Assembly (NCBI GenBank): GCA_014378525.1
Contig: JACMNL010000101.1
Location: 1 to 64,000 of the forward strand
Reading direction: 5' to 3'
DNA length: 64,000 nt
Source: Bacteriovorax sp.
Lineage (GTDB): Bacteria; Bdellovibrionota; Bacteriovoracia; Bacteriovoracales; Bacteriovoracaceae
Under the pieces are notes generated by a model that was given only the letters and a program-made list of their open reading frames with translations, had not been told where the DNA came from and searched no databases. A program made the translations under genes and the position numbers. This document shows positions 25,531-33,654 of the stretch, one piece after another (within the stretch, counting starts at the first letter, position 1; the number at the start of each line of letters is the position of its first letter).

Positions 25531-25642
25531 TTTCTTCCTTGTTAAGTCTTGCTATGCTTGGGATGCTTTCAGCATAAAAAGAACTCGTTTTGGATTTTTA
25601 GTAGTCTATATAAAATGTGCACCGTTTGAAAAGAACTTTATA

Positions 25643-26668
25643 ATGAAAAAGATTGACCAAAATAATCAACTACAAATCGAGTCATTATTAAATGAATGCA
25701 AAGGGAATCTTTTCGAATTTTTAGTAGCGCAAATTCTGTCGCGGCGTTTTAAAAAAGAAGATGTCTTTTTACTCAGTTTACCTCGTGATTTCAGAGGGAG
25801 ATTGCAGTTTTATGAAGAAACTATTCGTAGACATGACTCGGAACTTCTAAAGAATTTACCGCTACTGGCCCAGCACGTTTCTGAGAATCTGGAGCAGCAC
25901 GCACTTTTTAAAAATAAAACAAATCTAAGCTTTACTGTCATTGGCAAAATGGTGGCAACTAACGCCAACGAATTATGGAATGAAACAGATATAGTAGTAG
26001 TCGAAGAGCTTCCGGACGGGTCAATTAAAAAACATTTTTTAAGTCTCAAACTGACTAAAGATCACAGCTACACCAATACAAAAAGTGCAGGGATCAAAAG
26101 TTTTATTGAAAAATATTTTTCTGCTTTTGGAAAAAAAGCATCTGAATATCAGGCAAAATTAAATCTGGCAGTTGATGAATCTTTTTATATGATGGGATAT
26201 AAATTATATGGAATGATTGACCAGGATTTCAAAGGAAGCTTTGATTCGCGCTGGAGCAATGAATACACCGAACTTCCGGGTGAATTAAATCCGGAAATGA
26301 AGGAAGTTGTTCACGACAATTATTTCCGTGTGGCCCAAAAAGTGCGTGAGTATTTAGGCGAACTTCATAATACTGATACTAAAAAGTTCTATGAATCACT
26401 TCATGCTTTATGTGGTTTTGGAAATTCTGATATTATTCAGGTAAGCTGTTTTCATCAAAATGCGCTTTTAAAAGATATTCTCATCAAGACCCAAAGCGAT
26501 TTATTCGCAGGCAATCCTGATGAAATAACACTCAAGGAACTCACACCTGGTGTGGGCTCCTTTGATATAGTCTTTGAAAAATTTGTCCTGCAGATCAGGG
26601 TAAAACCGATGAATAAATTTACGACTGCTGCCTATAAAATAAACTGTTCGATAAAAATGAAAGGTTAA
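25643..26668 (+). CDS. Putative PD-(D/E)XK-like nuclease, uncertain
   Basis: About 341 aa from the ATG at 25643; the first 85 codons of the ORF-track entry run antisense into pyrB and are not coding. Residues about 113-140 (WNETDIVVVEELPDG ... KKHFLSLKLTKDHSYTNTKS) resemble the core of PD-(D/E)XK restriction-type nucleases: an Asp, a turn, then a strand with S-L-K where E-x-K is usual. The following 'AGIKSFIEKYFS' recalls HaeIII-like endonucleases. This is a motif-based guess. An orphan C5 methyltransferase lies 10 kb away, not adjacent. It is divergent from pyrB and 7 bp ahead of the GmhB-like gene. Confidence 0.4.
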   Translation: MKKIDQNNQLQIESLLNECKGNLFEFLVAQILSRRFKKEDVFLLSLPRDFRGRLQFYEETIRRHDSELLKNLPLLAQHVSENLEQHALFKNKTNLSFTVIGKMVATNANELWNETDIVVVEELPDGSIKKHFLSLKLTKDHSYTNTKSAGIKSFIEKYFSAFGKKASEYQAKLNLAVDESFYMMGYKLYGMIDQDFKGSFDSRWSNEYTELPGELNPEMKEVVHDNYFRVAQKVREYLGELHNTDTKKFYESLHALCGFGNSDIIQVSCFHQNALLKDILIKTQSDLFAGNPDEITLKELTPGVGSFDIVFEKFVLQIRVKPMNKFTTAAYKINCSIKMKG

Positions 26669-26675
26669 ACGAATT

Positions 26676-27203
26676 ATGCATAAAGCTCTTTTTCTCGACC
26701 GCGATGGAATTTTAAATGTTGACCGCGGTTACGTTTATAAATGGGAAGACATCGTCTGGTACGAAGAAGTTTTTGAAATGATTAAAATGGCGATGGAGCG
26801 CGGCTACAAGGTCATCGTTCTGACAAACCAGTCGGGGATTCACTACAAAAAATACACAGTCGAAGATGTTGAGGCACTTCATAAAAAAATGAATGAGTTT
26901 CTGACTGCAAAAAACCTGGTGGTGAATGACTGGATTTACTGTGCGGAAATGGACAGCGAAAACCGTAAGCCTCGCCCGGGAATGCTTCTACAGGCACAGA
27001 AAAAATACGATATTGATTTAAGTAAATCTTTCATGATCGGTGATAAAGTCACTGATGTTTTTGAAACTGACGATAAGTTTAAGAGGCCAACAACTTTTTT
27101 AGTAAAAGGCGAGTATGATTTATCAAAAGCAAATCTAAAAGATAATGTCAGAATCTTTGCCAACCATAAAGACATCGTTGAAGAGTTAAAAAAAGTTTTA
27201 TGA
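26676..27203 (+). CDS. HAD phosphatase, GmhB/HisB-N like
   Basis: A 175-aa HAD enzyme. ALFLDRDGILNVDRGYV has the DxDG nucleophile motif of D,D-heptose 1,7-bisphosphate 7-phosphatase and histidinol phosphatase. VLTNQSGI is motif II, RKPRPGML supplies the conserved Lys, and MIGDKVTDV is motif III/IV. GmhB usually has a zinc loop with C.H....C.C before RKP.PGM; here only YCAEMDSENRKP remains, so the zinc loop is missing and substrate assignment is uncertain. Heptose (LPS core) synthesis is possible. It overlaps the SRPBCC gene by four bases. Confidence 0.8.
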   Translation: MHKALFLDRDGILNVDRGYVYKWEDIVWYEEVFEMIKMAMERGYKVIVLTNQSGIHYKKYTVEDVEALHKKMNEFLTAKNLVVNDWIYCAEMDSENRKPRPGMLLQAQKKYDIDLSKSFMIGDKVTDVFETDDKFKRPTTFLVKGEYDLSKANLKDNVRIFANHKDIVEELKKVL

Positions 27204-27685
27204 TTGGCGAAGAAATAATCGATATTCATTTCACGTTAAATTTTCCGGCGAAAATAATATTCGATTTTATTATTCAGGCGAAAAACATGCCTTTATTCAA
27301 CGGATTTTTACTTATCCCCGGCATCAAATATGTTGATAGCAGTGACAGCATAAGAAAAGTCGGTACACTTGATAAAATCACCAATACAGACGGCAGTTCC
27401 CACGAGTCTACAACGGATGTACTGGAGCCGGGAAAACGTTATGCTTTATCTTTAAGAAATGTACAGATGACTGGATTTAAGAAAAAACTTGCGAATCCCA
27501 TTGTAGGTTTTCGCGAAGACTGGATTTTTTCAGAGAATGCTGATCACTCGACAACTATCGACAGATCACTGGTGATCATTTATAAAAAAGGATTTTTCAA
27601 CTCACTTTTTATCACTTTTTTTGTACGTCCCCAAATGCTGTTTTCCCTCTTAAAACACCACCAGAACCTGCTTAAAAACCTGTAG
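27200..27685 (+). CDS. SRPBCC/START-like lipid- or ligand-binding protein
   Basis: A 161-aa protein with the helix-grip layout: an N-terminal strand (IIDIHFTLNFPAKIIFDFII), then a domain with 'GTLDKITNTDGSSHESTTD' and 'LANPIVGFREDWIFSEN' strands, and a long C-terminal helix. This resembles polyketide cyclase/SRPBCC proteins that bind hydrophobic ligands. Family-level evidence is by pattern only. It starts within the last codons of the HAD gene (ATGA), so the two are coupled. Confidence 0.6.
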   Translation: MIGEEIIDIHFTLNFPAKIIFDFIIQAKNMPLFNGFLLIPGIKYVDSSDSIRKVGTLDKITNTDGSSHESTTDVLEPGKRYALSLRNVQMTGFKKKLANPIVGFREDWIFSENADHSTTIDRSLVIIYKKGFFNSLFITFFVRPQMLFSLLKHHQNLLKNL

Positions 27686-27701
27686 TGCTTATGAACTTAC
27701 T

Positions 27702-27716
27702 GTCTAAACTTTAGAC
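27702..27716. promoter_or_regulatory. 15-bp palindrome upstream of the metallopeptidase gene
   Basis: GTCTAAA-C-TTTAGAC is a perfect palindrome with a 1-base centre, 93 bp before the ATG of the metallopeptidase/DUF4105 gene and just after the SRPBCC stop. It has the symmetry of an operator. A hairpin with a one-base loop is sterically poor, so a protein site is likelier than a terminator. Confidence 0.35.
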
Positions 27717-27808
27717 GGCCCCCCATCCTTAAGACTTTGTTATCAATTGCCTTCCACATGGCATCTACCATGCAAATACTCTCTTGATTAAATATCTATG
27801 GAGAACTT

Positions 27809-29962
27809 ATGAAAAAGATGGTTTCAGGCCTTTTTTTGATGAATCTTTTATTCGCAGGAAATGCTTTTGCTCACGATTTGAGTGTTAAGTATGGTGCTGA
27901 TATAAAAGCTGACGACAAAAAAGTGATGGAAAGTGTTCTGAACGAAGTCTCAACTTTACTTCCTGATAAGATGAAAGAAGGTCTGCCAAAAGACCTGGAA
28001 ATTAAAATAGGCGCATTGACTGCTCATAAAGTTATTCCTGATGAAGTGTGTTCCTCAACAACCGGGCATTCTGTTGATAAAAAAGACGTTAAACTAACGG
28101 ACAGACCGTTTGTTTACGGCCAGTACAGTCAGTATAAAAACGTTTTAACGATCAATACTCCTGTCCTTATTGAACTTGCAAAAGGAAAAGAAAAATCAAA
28201 ACGTATCAATTGCCAGCATAAATCTCTCTATGACCAGGCCATCGCGACTATGGTTCATGAATTAACTCACGCATATGATTTTAACAATGGAAGAATTTCC
28301 AATTCAATTGAATACATCAGACGTGCAGGCTTTAAAAAAGGACTTCTGAAAACTAAAAATAAAAACATTGAAGCGATGAGATCAGCTGACGTTTACGAGC
28401 TGGTTAATATCGCCGAGTCTTTTGCCGTTAATATGGAATACTTTGCAATGGACCCTGAGTTCTTCTGCAGAAAACCTTCTATGTTTAATTACTTTAAACA
28501 ACTTTTTGACGTAGACCCGTATCCGACAAGAACATGCTCAGTAAATAACACAGTGATGGTTACTACGCAGTCAAATGGCTACGTTCCGACAGCACTGGAT
28601 GCCAGTCGTGTTTACAGAATTGACTATCTTCTTGCGAGCCCGGGAAAAGGTTTCTCAAGCGGATTTGGTCACTCGATGTTCAGAATTGTAATGTGTGCAC
28701 CTGAGAGATTCGATGCCATCACTAACAAAATGATTCCAGCAACACCGTTTGGTAAAAAATGTCTTGAAGATAAAATGTTCCACTTAGTCGTGAGTTATAG
28801 AGCAAACGTTGAAGATGCGACACTTAATTATATGAAAGGGATGTTTGGTGGATATCCATCGATGCTTTTCATTCTGAATTTTGGAGACGTTCTTGATGAA
28901 TACAACCGCGATGAACTTCGTGATGTTGTTTCATACCCGCTTACATTGCCAGCTAAAGAACGTGAAGAATTTGTTTTAAGAGTTAAAGAGGAACACTGGA
29001 ACTACCGTGGATCTTATAAATTTGTGAACAATAACTGTGCGGTTGAAAGTTACGATTTACTTAAATCTGCGCTTGATAGATCTCAGTTGAATGATAAATC
29101 TTCTGTGAGCCCTAAAGGAGTTCTGGAAGACCTGGACGCACTAAATTTTCTTTCAGTAAAAAGTACAGAGATCGAAATTTATAAAGCTAAAACAGACCAG
29201 ATAGTGCTCGCTTATAAAGTAGCGTACGGCTACAAAATGAAAAATGAGAAAGACGATAAAGTTGCGGTTCAGAAATTCGTTGATGAAAGTACAACTGGTG
29301 CCCGCATGGATCGTTTCCAGAAATTTACAAAAACTACGATTGCTGACAGCGAATTGAACACACAGATTGCATTATTAAAAGAACGTCTGGTTGTGGCCTC
29401 ATCGTTTTCAGTTATGGAGCAGCAGATTTTAAGAACGCTGGCACTGAAATACAGAAAACAGGCCGCAGATATGTTCACGAATACTAAAGACGAAAAAATT
29501 AAGGAACTGATGAAAGAAACAGGTGCTGCTTTCGCGCAGTCGTTTGCAGGTCTTTCAAATAACGGTTACGGGATTCCATTTGCTGATGAAATGGTAACGA
29601 AAGAAGACCTAGCTGCAAAAGCTGCTACGGGAGCTGAAGCGATGGCAAAAGCTGAAAAGATGCTTAGAGAGTTGATGCCCAATGAATTTACTGCTCTAGA
29701 GAGCATCAATAAAAATATCCAGGTCTATAATTCATTTTCTCTTTCTGTGAGAAAAGAGTTCCGCGCAAAACTGGATGAGTATGTACATACAGTTCTTAAA
29801 AATCTTACCCGTGATGATTACACTAGAGATATCCTTGTCAGTGCAGCGGGTGGAGACGCCGGGTCCCTTAAAAAAGTCAGAGAGCTTTTAGGAAAAGACC
29901 TGGTCACGGATAAAGAAATTCTCGACGTAAAACTTAAGAAATTAATTCAGGAAGTCCTGTAA
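27809..29962 (+). CDS. Secreted HExxH metallopeptidase-like protein with DUF4105 domain
   Basis: A 717-aa protein with signal peptide MKKMVSGLFLMNLLFAGNAFA. Residues about 145-160 read ATMVHELTHAYDF, an HExxH zinc site; the ESFAVNMEYFAMD further on supplies a plausible glutamate ligand. Residues about 270-420 are DUF4105-like: 'SGFGHSMFRIV' gives the conserved His and 'YKFVNNNCAVESYDLL' the conserved Cys of a papain-like pair. DUF4105 proteins have been linked to lipoprotein N-acylation in Bacteroides (from memory, not verified). The last 280 residues are helical. It is probably an envelope enzyme of unknown substrate. The start has a TGGAG ribosome site. Confidence 0.65.
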   Translation: MKKMVSGLFLMNLLFAGNAFAHDLSVKYGADIKADDKKVMESVLNEVSTLLPDKMKEGLPKDLEIKIGALTAHKVIPDEVCSSTTGHSVDKKDVKLTDRPFVYGQYSQYKNVLTINTPVLIELAKGKEKSKRINCQHKSLYDQAIATMVHELTHAYDFNNGRISNSIEYIRRAGFKKGLLKTKNKNIEAMRSADVYELVNIAESFAVNMEYFAMDPEFFCRKPSMFNYFKQLFDVDPYPTRTCSVNNTVMVTTQSNGYVPTALDASRVYRIDYLLASPGKGFSSGFGHSMFRIVMCAPERFDAITNKMIPATPFGKKCLEDKMFHLVVSYRANVEDATLNYMKGMFGGYPSMLFILNFGDVLDEYNRDELRDVVSYPLTLPAKEREEFVLRVKEEHWNYRGSYKFVNNNCAVESYDLLKSALDRSQLNDKSSVSPKGVLEDLDALNFLSVKSTEIEIYKAKTDQIVLAYKVAYGYKMKNEKDDKVAVQKFVDESTTGARMDRFQKFTKTTIADSELNTQIALLKERLVVASSFSVMEQQILRTLALKYRKQAADMFTNTKDEKIKELMKETGAAFAQSFAGLSNNGYGIPFADEMVTKEDLAAKAATGAEAMAKAEKMLRELMPNEFTALESINKNIQVYNSFSLSVRKEFRAKLDEYVHTVLKNLTRDDYTRDILVSAAGGDAGSLKKVRELLGKDLVTDKEILDVKLKKLIQEVL

Positions 29963-30047
29963 AGACCTACGCGATATGAGTCAAGATCGAATATCTTCAT
30001 AAAAGGCCCTGAATCTTTGATTTGGGGCAGGATTTTTCGTTAAAAAA

Positions 30048-30956
30048 ATGCTAAATATTGTGCCCATGGAAGTCGCTGAACCAACATCAATAACTACGCC
30101 CAAACCAAAAAGATGGCCCAAAGTTTTTACCATCATCGGAAGAGTCATTCTTTGTATGTGGCTAGCTGTCGCAATTTATATCGTCTATTTACTTTCTCCT
30201 TTTATCGGATCGATGTATTCCATTACAAAAATCCCCAACACATATTTTGAAATCAAATTAAATAAAGAAAAAAAAGCAGTCTATAAACAAGTCGGAACAA
30301 TGCCTGCAGACTGGACTCCACTGGATAAAATTTCAAAACGCCTGAGAGGCGCGATCATTTCCAGCGAAGACGGAAAATTTTATACTCACCCGGGTTATGA
30401 TATCGAAGAACTTCAGGACGCTATTAATGACGGCGTTGTTAAGAAAAAGAAAAAAGTCCGCGGGGCCTCGACAATCACCCAGCAGCTGATTAAAAATCTT
30501 TATTTTACCACTGAACATAGCCTGTGGAGAAAAACAAAAGAGATGGGTCTTACGTTATGGATAGAAGACCACGTCGAAAAAAATAAAATACTGGAAACGT
30601 ATTTAAACGTTATTGAATACGGCGAAGGTCTCTACGGAATTAAAAACGCTGCTAAATTTTATTTTGGAAAAGAACCGCAGGCATTGAATGCACGTGAAAG
30701 TGCTTTCCTCGCTATGCTTCTGCCAAGCCCGAAAAGATACGCGCAGTCTTTCAGAAAAAAAACGCTGACTCAATTTGCGACTAATATTGTGAACTCGGTG
30801 ATGTTTAAGATGCTTCAGGGTGGATACATCGGTGTAGATGAATACTATTCGAGCATAGACAGTCGCTTTGCATGGGAAAAAAATGTTGAACCAGAAATCG
30901 GAACAGAAGAATCAGAACCCGCAGAAGGTGAGAGTCCTGATATCGGAGACCTTTGA
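30048..30956 (+). CDS. mtgA: Monofunctional peptidoglycan glycosyltransferase
   Basis: A 302-aa GT51 enzyme that polymerises lipid II into glycan strands at the inner membrane. It has one N-terminal membrane helix (residues about 28-52). 'GAIISSEDGKFYTHPGYD' holds the catalytic Glu of motif 1, 'RGASTITQQLIKNLY' is motif 2, and 'KNKILETYLNVIEYGEGLYG' is motif 3, with A..YF and A..LPSP after it. There is no transpeptidase domain. The last 25 residues are acidic and overlap the lplA reading frame by up to 89 bases. ATG 30048 is used; ATG 30066 is an alternative. Confidence 0.92.
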   Translation: MLNIVPMEVAEPTSITTPKPKRWPKVFTIIGRVILCMWLAVAIYIVYLLSPFIGSMYSITKIPNTYFEIKLNKEKKAVYKQVGTMPADWTPLDKISKRLRGAIISSEDGKFYTHPGYDIEELQDAINDGVVKKKKKVRGASTITQQLIKNLYFTTEHSLWRKTKEMGLTLWIEDHVEKNKILETYLNVIEYGEGLYGIKNAAKFYFGKEPQALNARESAFLAMLLPSPKRYAQSFRKKTLTQFATNIVNSVMFKMLQGGYIGVDEYYSSIDSRFAWEKNVEPEIGTEESEPAEGESPDIGDL

Positions 30957-31935
30957 TCCATGGTTTAATATCGCGACTGAAGAGTGGATCTTCCGCGACA
31001 TGGACCCAAGTATCCAGATATTATTTTTGTGGAGAAACGATAAGACTGTCGTTATCGGACGCTTCCAGAATCCATGGAGCGAATGCAATACACAGAAAAT
31101 GGAAGAGGATGGAATTAAGCTTGCCCGCAGACACAGCGGCGGCGGTGCCGTATTCCACGACCTGGGCAATACCAACTTTACTTTTTTATCGAGTAAAGAA
31201 ACTTACGATAAACACACTAACAATAAAATTATCACGAAAGCTCTTAAGCATTTTGATGTAGATGCCTTTGCATCCGGGCGTAACGATATCTTAGTAACTA
31301 CATCCGACGGTGAAAAAAAGATTTCCGGAAGTGCGTTTAAGGAAACGAAGGACCGCGCTTTTCACCACGGCACACTTCTTATAAATGCCGACATGTCGAA
31401 GCTGGGGCTCTATTTAAATCCCAACGTAAAAAAACTTCAGTCTAAAGGAATTACTTCCGTGCGAGCACGAGTGATCAATCTTAAAGACCTGAATCCGGAA
31501 ATTACTCACGAAAATCTTTGTGCACAAGTCATTCAGGAATTTTTTAATTATTACGAAACGACTGCACCCATTGAAATTCTGGATCACGAGTATTTAAAAA
31601 CCATTCCAGCATTGAATGAGCACTATAAAAAACTCAGCGACTGGAACTGGAGATTTGGTGAAGCACCACAATTTGGCCATCAAATGTCCGAGCGTTTCAC
31701 TTGGGGATTAATGGAAGTTCACCTAGATGTTCAGAAGGCCTTCGTAGAAAAGGCGCAGATTTTTTCTGATTCTCTTCATCCGGAAATGATCGAACAACTT
31801 ATGGCCTCTTTAAGCAAGATTCCCTATACTAGAGAAGCTTTTCACACAGCTATTCAAGCAGTCGCCCGTGACCTGCCGATGATCGAAGATTATCTCACAG
31901 AGTTTGAGGAATGGATTTGCAAAGAAATTAGCTGA
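30868..31935 (+). CDS. lplA: Lipoate-protein ligase A
   Basis: About 336-355 aa. It matches E. coli LplA end to end: 'SETFDPWFNIATEEWIFRDM', LFLWRNDKTVVIGRFQNPW, RRHSGGGAVFHDLGN, ASGRNDILV and KISGSAFKETKDRAFHHGTLL are the conserved lipoyl-AMP-forming and transfer motifs, followed by the accessory domain. It attaches free lipoate to E2 and GcvH lysines. The start is uncertain: E. coli homology points to GTG 30928, whereas the ORF-track ATG 30868 overlaps mtgA by 89 bases. A GCV-T type dehydrogenase later in the window does not need lipoate. Confidence 0.93.
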   Translation: MHGKKMLNQKSEQKNQNPQKVRVLISETFDPWFNIATEEWIFRDMDPSIQILFLWRNDKTVVIGRFQNPWSECNTQKMEEDGIKLARRHSGGGAVFHDLGNTNFTFLSSKETYDKHTNNKIITKALKHFDVDAFASGRNDILVTTSDGEKKISGSAFKETKDRAFHHGTLLINADMSKLGLYLNPNVKKLQSKGITSVRARVINLKDLNPEITHENLCAQVIQEFFNYYETTAPIEILDHEYLKTIPALNEHYKKLSDWNWRFGEAPQFGHQMSERFTWGLMEVHLDVQKAFVEKAQIFSDSLHPEMIEQLMASLSKIPYTREAFHTAIQAVARDLPMIEDYLTEFEEWICKEIS

Positions 31936-31958
31936 TACAACCTTAAAATTTTGGATTT

Positions 31959-33653
31959 ATGAGAAACACGAAGTTTCAAGACCACGCTTATTTCATCTGG
32001 AAATCTTTTTTAAAAGATCGCTGGGGGACTTACTCTCTAGGAGCACTTTCTGTATTACTCACGAACCTTATGCAGGTTCTCGCTCCAAAAAATATTGGTT
32101 GGATCGTCGATTTTTTCGCCGATAAAGATATTCCAAAAATTCTTACCGGCCACGATAAAACCCAGACATTCCTGATTTTATTTTTAGTCCTCGCCATCTC
32201 CAGAGTCATGATCAACGTCTTCAGGTTCATGTGGAGAATTACTCTCGGAAGACAGACTCACTATGCAGCTGCCGAGTTAAGGCGCGATGTTTGGGAGCAC
32301 GTACGTTACTTCAAAAAAGAAGACCTCGATAGAAAATTTACGAAGGGTGTGTTGATGAGTGCTTCGGCCTCAGACACCATGACCGCAAGATTTATTTTCG
32401 GATTCACCCTGGTCGCCGTCTTCGACGTGGCCTTTCTGGGAATTTTTACTTTTATAACCATGGCCTACATCCATTTAGGAATGGCACTGCTTTCATGCGT
32501 GTTTTTATTATTCGTTCCGATTTTTGTAAGAAGACTTTCAAAAAAAGAAGTCGAACAATACCGTCATGTGCAGGATACACTTTCACACTTTAACGATTTA
32601 TCCTCGCAGGCCGTGGCCACAATTAAACTTCAGCGCCTGACTCAAACCGGACCGTTCTGGGAAAAACGTTTGATGGCCATCGCTGACCAGCACCGCAATC
32701 AGAGATTAAAAGGAATCGGTCTATCCCTTCTTTATATTCCCGTTATGGGAATCGCGGCGATCATTTCTTATGTGGTTTTATTTGTGATGGGAATTTATTT
32801 TACCTTCAACGGCAAGATGACTGTGGGGGAATTTATTTCTATGCAGGGTCTGATTTTTCTTCTGCATGATCCTCTTATGTCACTGGGTTTTGTTATTTCA
32901 GAATGGAAAAAAGCGTTCGCTGGCCTTGAGCGTCTCGCAGAAATTTATCAGCATGAAAAAGAGCAGTTCCTGCTTAAGATTGGAAATCCAATCAATGAAG
33001 CTGCAACTGAACCCGTACTTGAAGCAAAAAATTTAAGTTTTACTTTTAGTGAATCGTCTCCGCTTTTTGAAAATCTAAATTTCAAACTGACAAAAGGTGA
33101 CAGGCTGGGAATTACCGGGCCGATTGGTTCTGGAAAAACGACTCTCGTAACAATTCTAACGGGACTTGAAAGACATAACGGCGGTGAGATACATTTTTTT
33201 GGAAAACCTTTTTCCAATTACACCCACACTGATTTACGAAATTATATTGCCCACGTTCACCAGAAGCCTTTTTTGTTTGCTGACTCGATCAGAACCAATG
33301 TCATAATGGACAGAGATATGAGTGATGAAGAAGTCTGGAAGTACCTCGATATCGCTGGTCTCAAAGAAGACGTAGAAGGTTTTCCAAATAAACTCAACAC
33401 ACAGCTGGGTGAGTGGGGAATAAACCTTTCCGGCGGTCAAAAACAACGCCTTACACTGGCGCGTGCACTCGCTAGAAAACCCAAGTTACTTTTCCTCGAC
33501 GACTGCTTAAGCGCCGTTGATACCATTACAGAAGAGCGCATTTTAAAAAATCTCGACCAGTATTTAAAAGATGTAACACTCGTCTGGGTGGCCCACAGAA
33601 AGTCTACTTTGAAGTACTGCAATCACACTTTTGAACTTAAGGCGCACAATTAA
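31959..33653 (+). CDS. ABC exporter half-transporter with degenerate site (MdlA-like)
   Basis: A 564-aa fused membrane/ATPase protein. About six membrane helices fill residues 20-310. Walker A is GPIGSGKTT near residue 386, the signature LSGGQKQRL, and Walker B LLFLDDCLSAVD near 510. The residue after Walker B Asp is Asp instead of the catalytic Glu, as in the degenerate half of heterodimeric exporters such as TM287/288 and MdlA. The switch His (VWVAHRKST) is present. The partner gene follows with one base between stop and start. The substrate is unknown; lipid or peptide export is possible. Confidence 0.9.
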   Translation: MRNTKFQDHAYFIWKSFLKDRWGTYSLGALSVLLTNLMQVLAPKNIGWIVDFFADKDIPKILTGHDKTQTFLILFLVLAISRVMINVFRFMWRITLGRQTHYAAAELRRDVWEHVRYFKKEDLDRKFTKGVLMSASASDTMTARFIFGFTLVAVFDVAFLGIFTFITMAYIHLGMALLSCVFLLFVPIFVRRLSKKEVEQYRHVQDTLSHFNDLSSQAVATIKLQRLTQTGPFWEKRLMAIADQHRNQRLKGIGLSLLYIPVMGIAAIISYVVLFVMGIYFTFNGKMTVGEFISMQGLIFLLHDPLMSLGFVISEWKKAFAGLERLAEIYQHEKEQFLLKIGNPINEAATEPVLEAKNLSFTFSESSPLFENLNFKLTKGDRLGITGPIGSGKTTLVTILTGLERHNGGEIHFFGKPFSNYTHTDLRNYIAHVHQKPFLFADSIRTNVIMDRDMSDEEVWKYLDIAGLKEDVEGFPNKLNTQLGEWGINLSGGQKQRLTLARALARKPKLLFLDDCLSAVDTITEERILKNLDQYLKDVTLVWVAHRKSTLKYCNHTFELKAHN

Positions 33654-33654
33654 T

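Noticed and set aside
30868-30956. Long overlap of mtgA and lplA taken as a dual-coding region
   Set aside because: The E. coli LplA match begins near GTG 30928, so most of the overlap is likely a wrong start.
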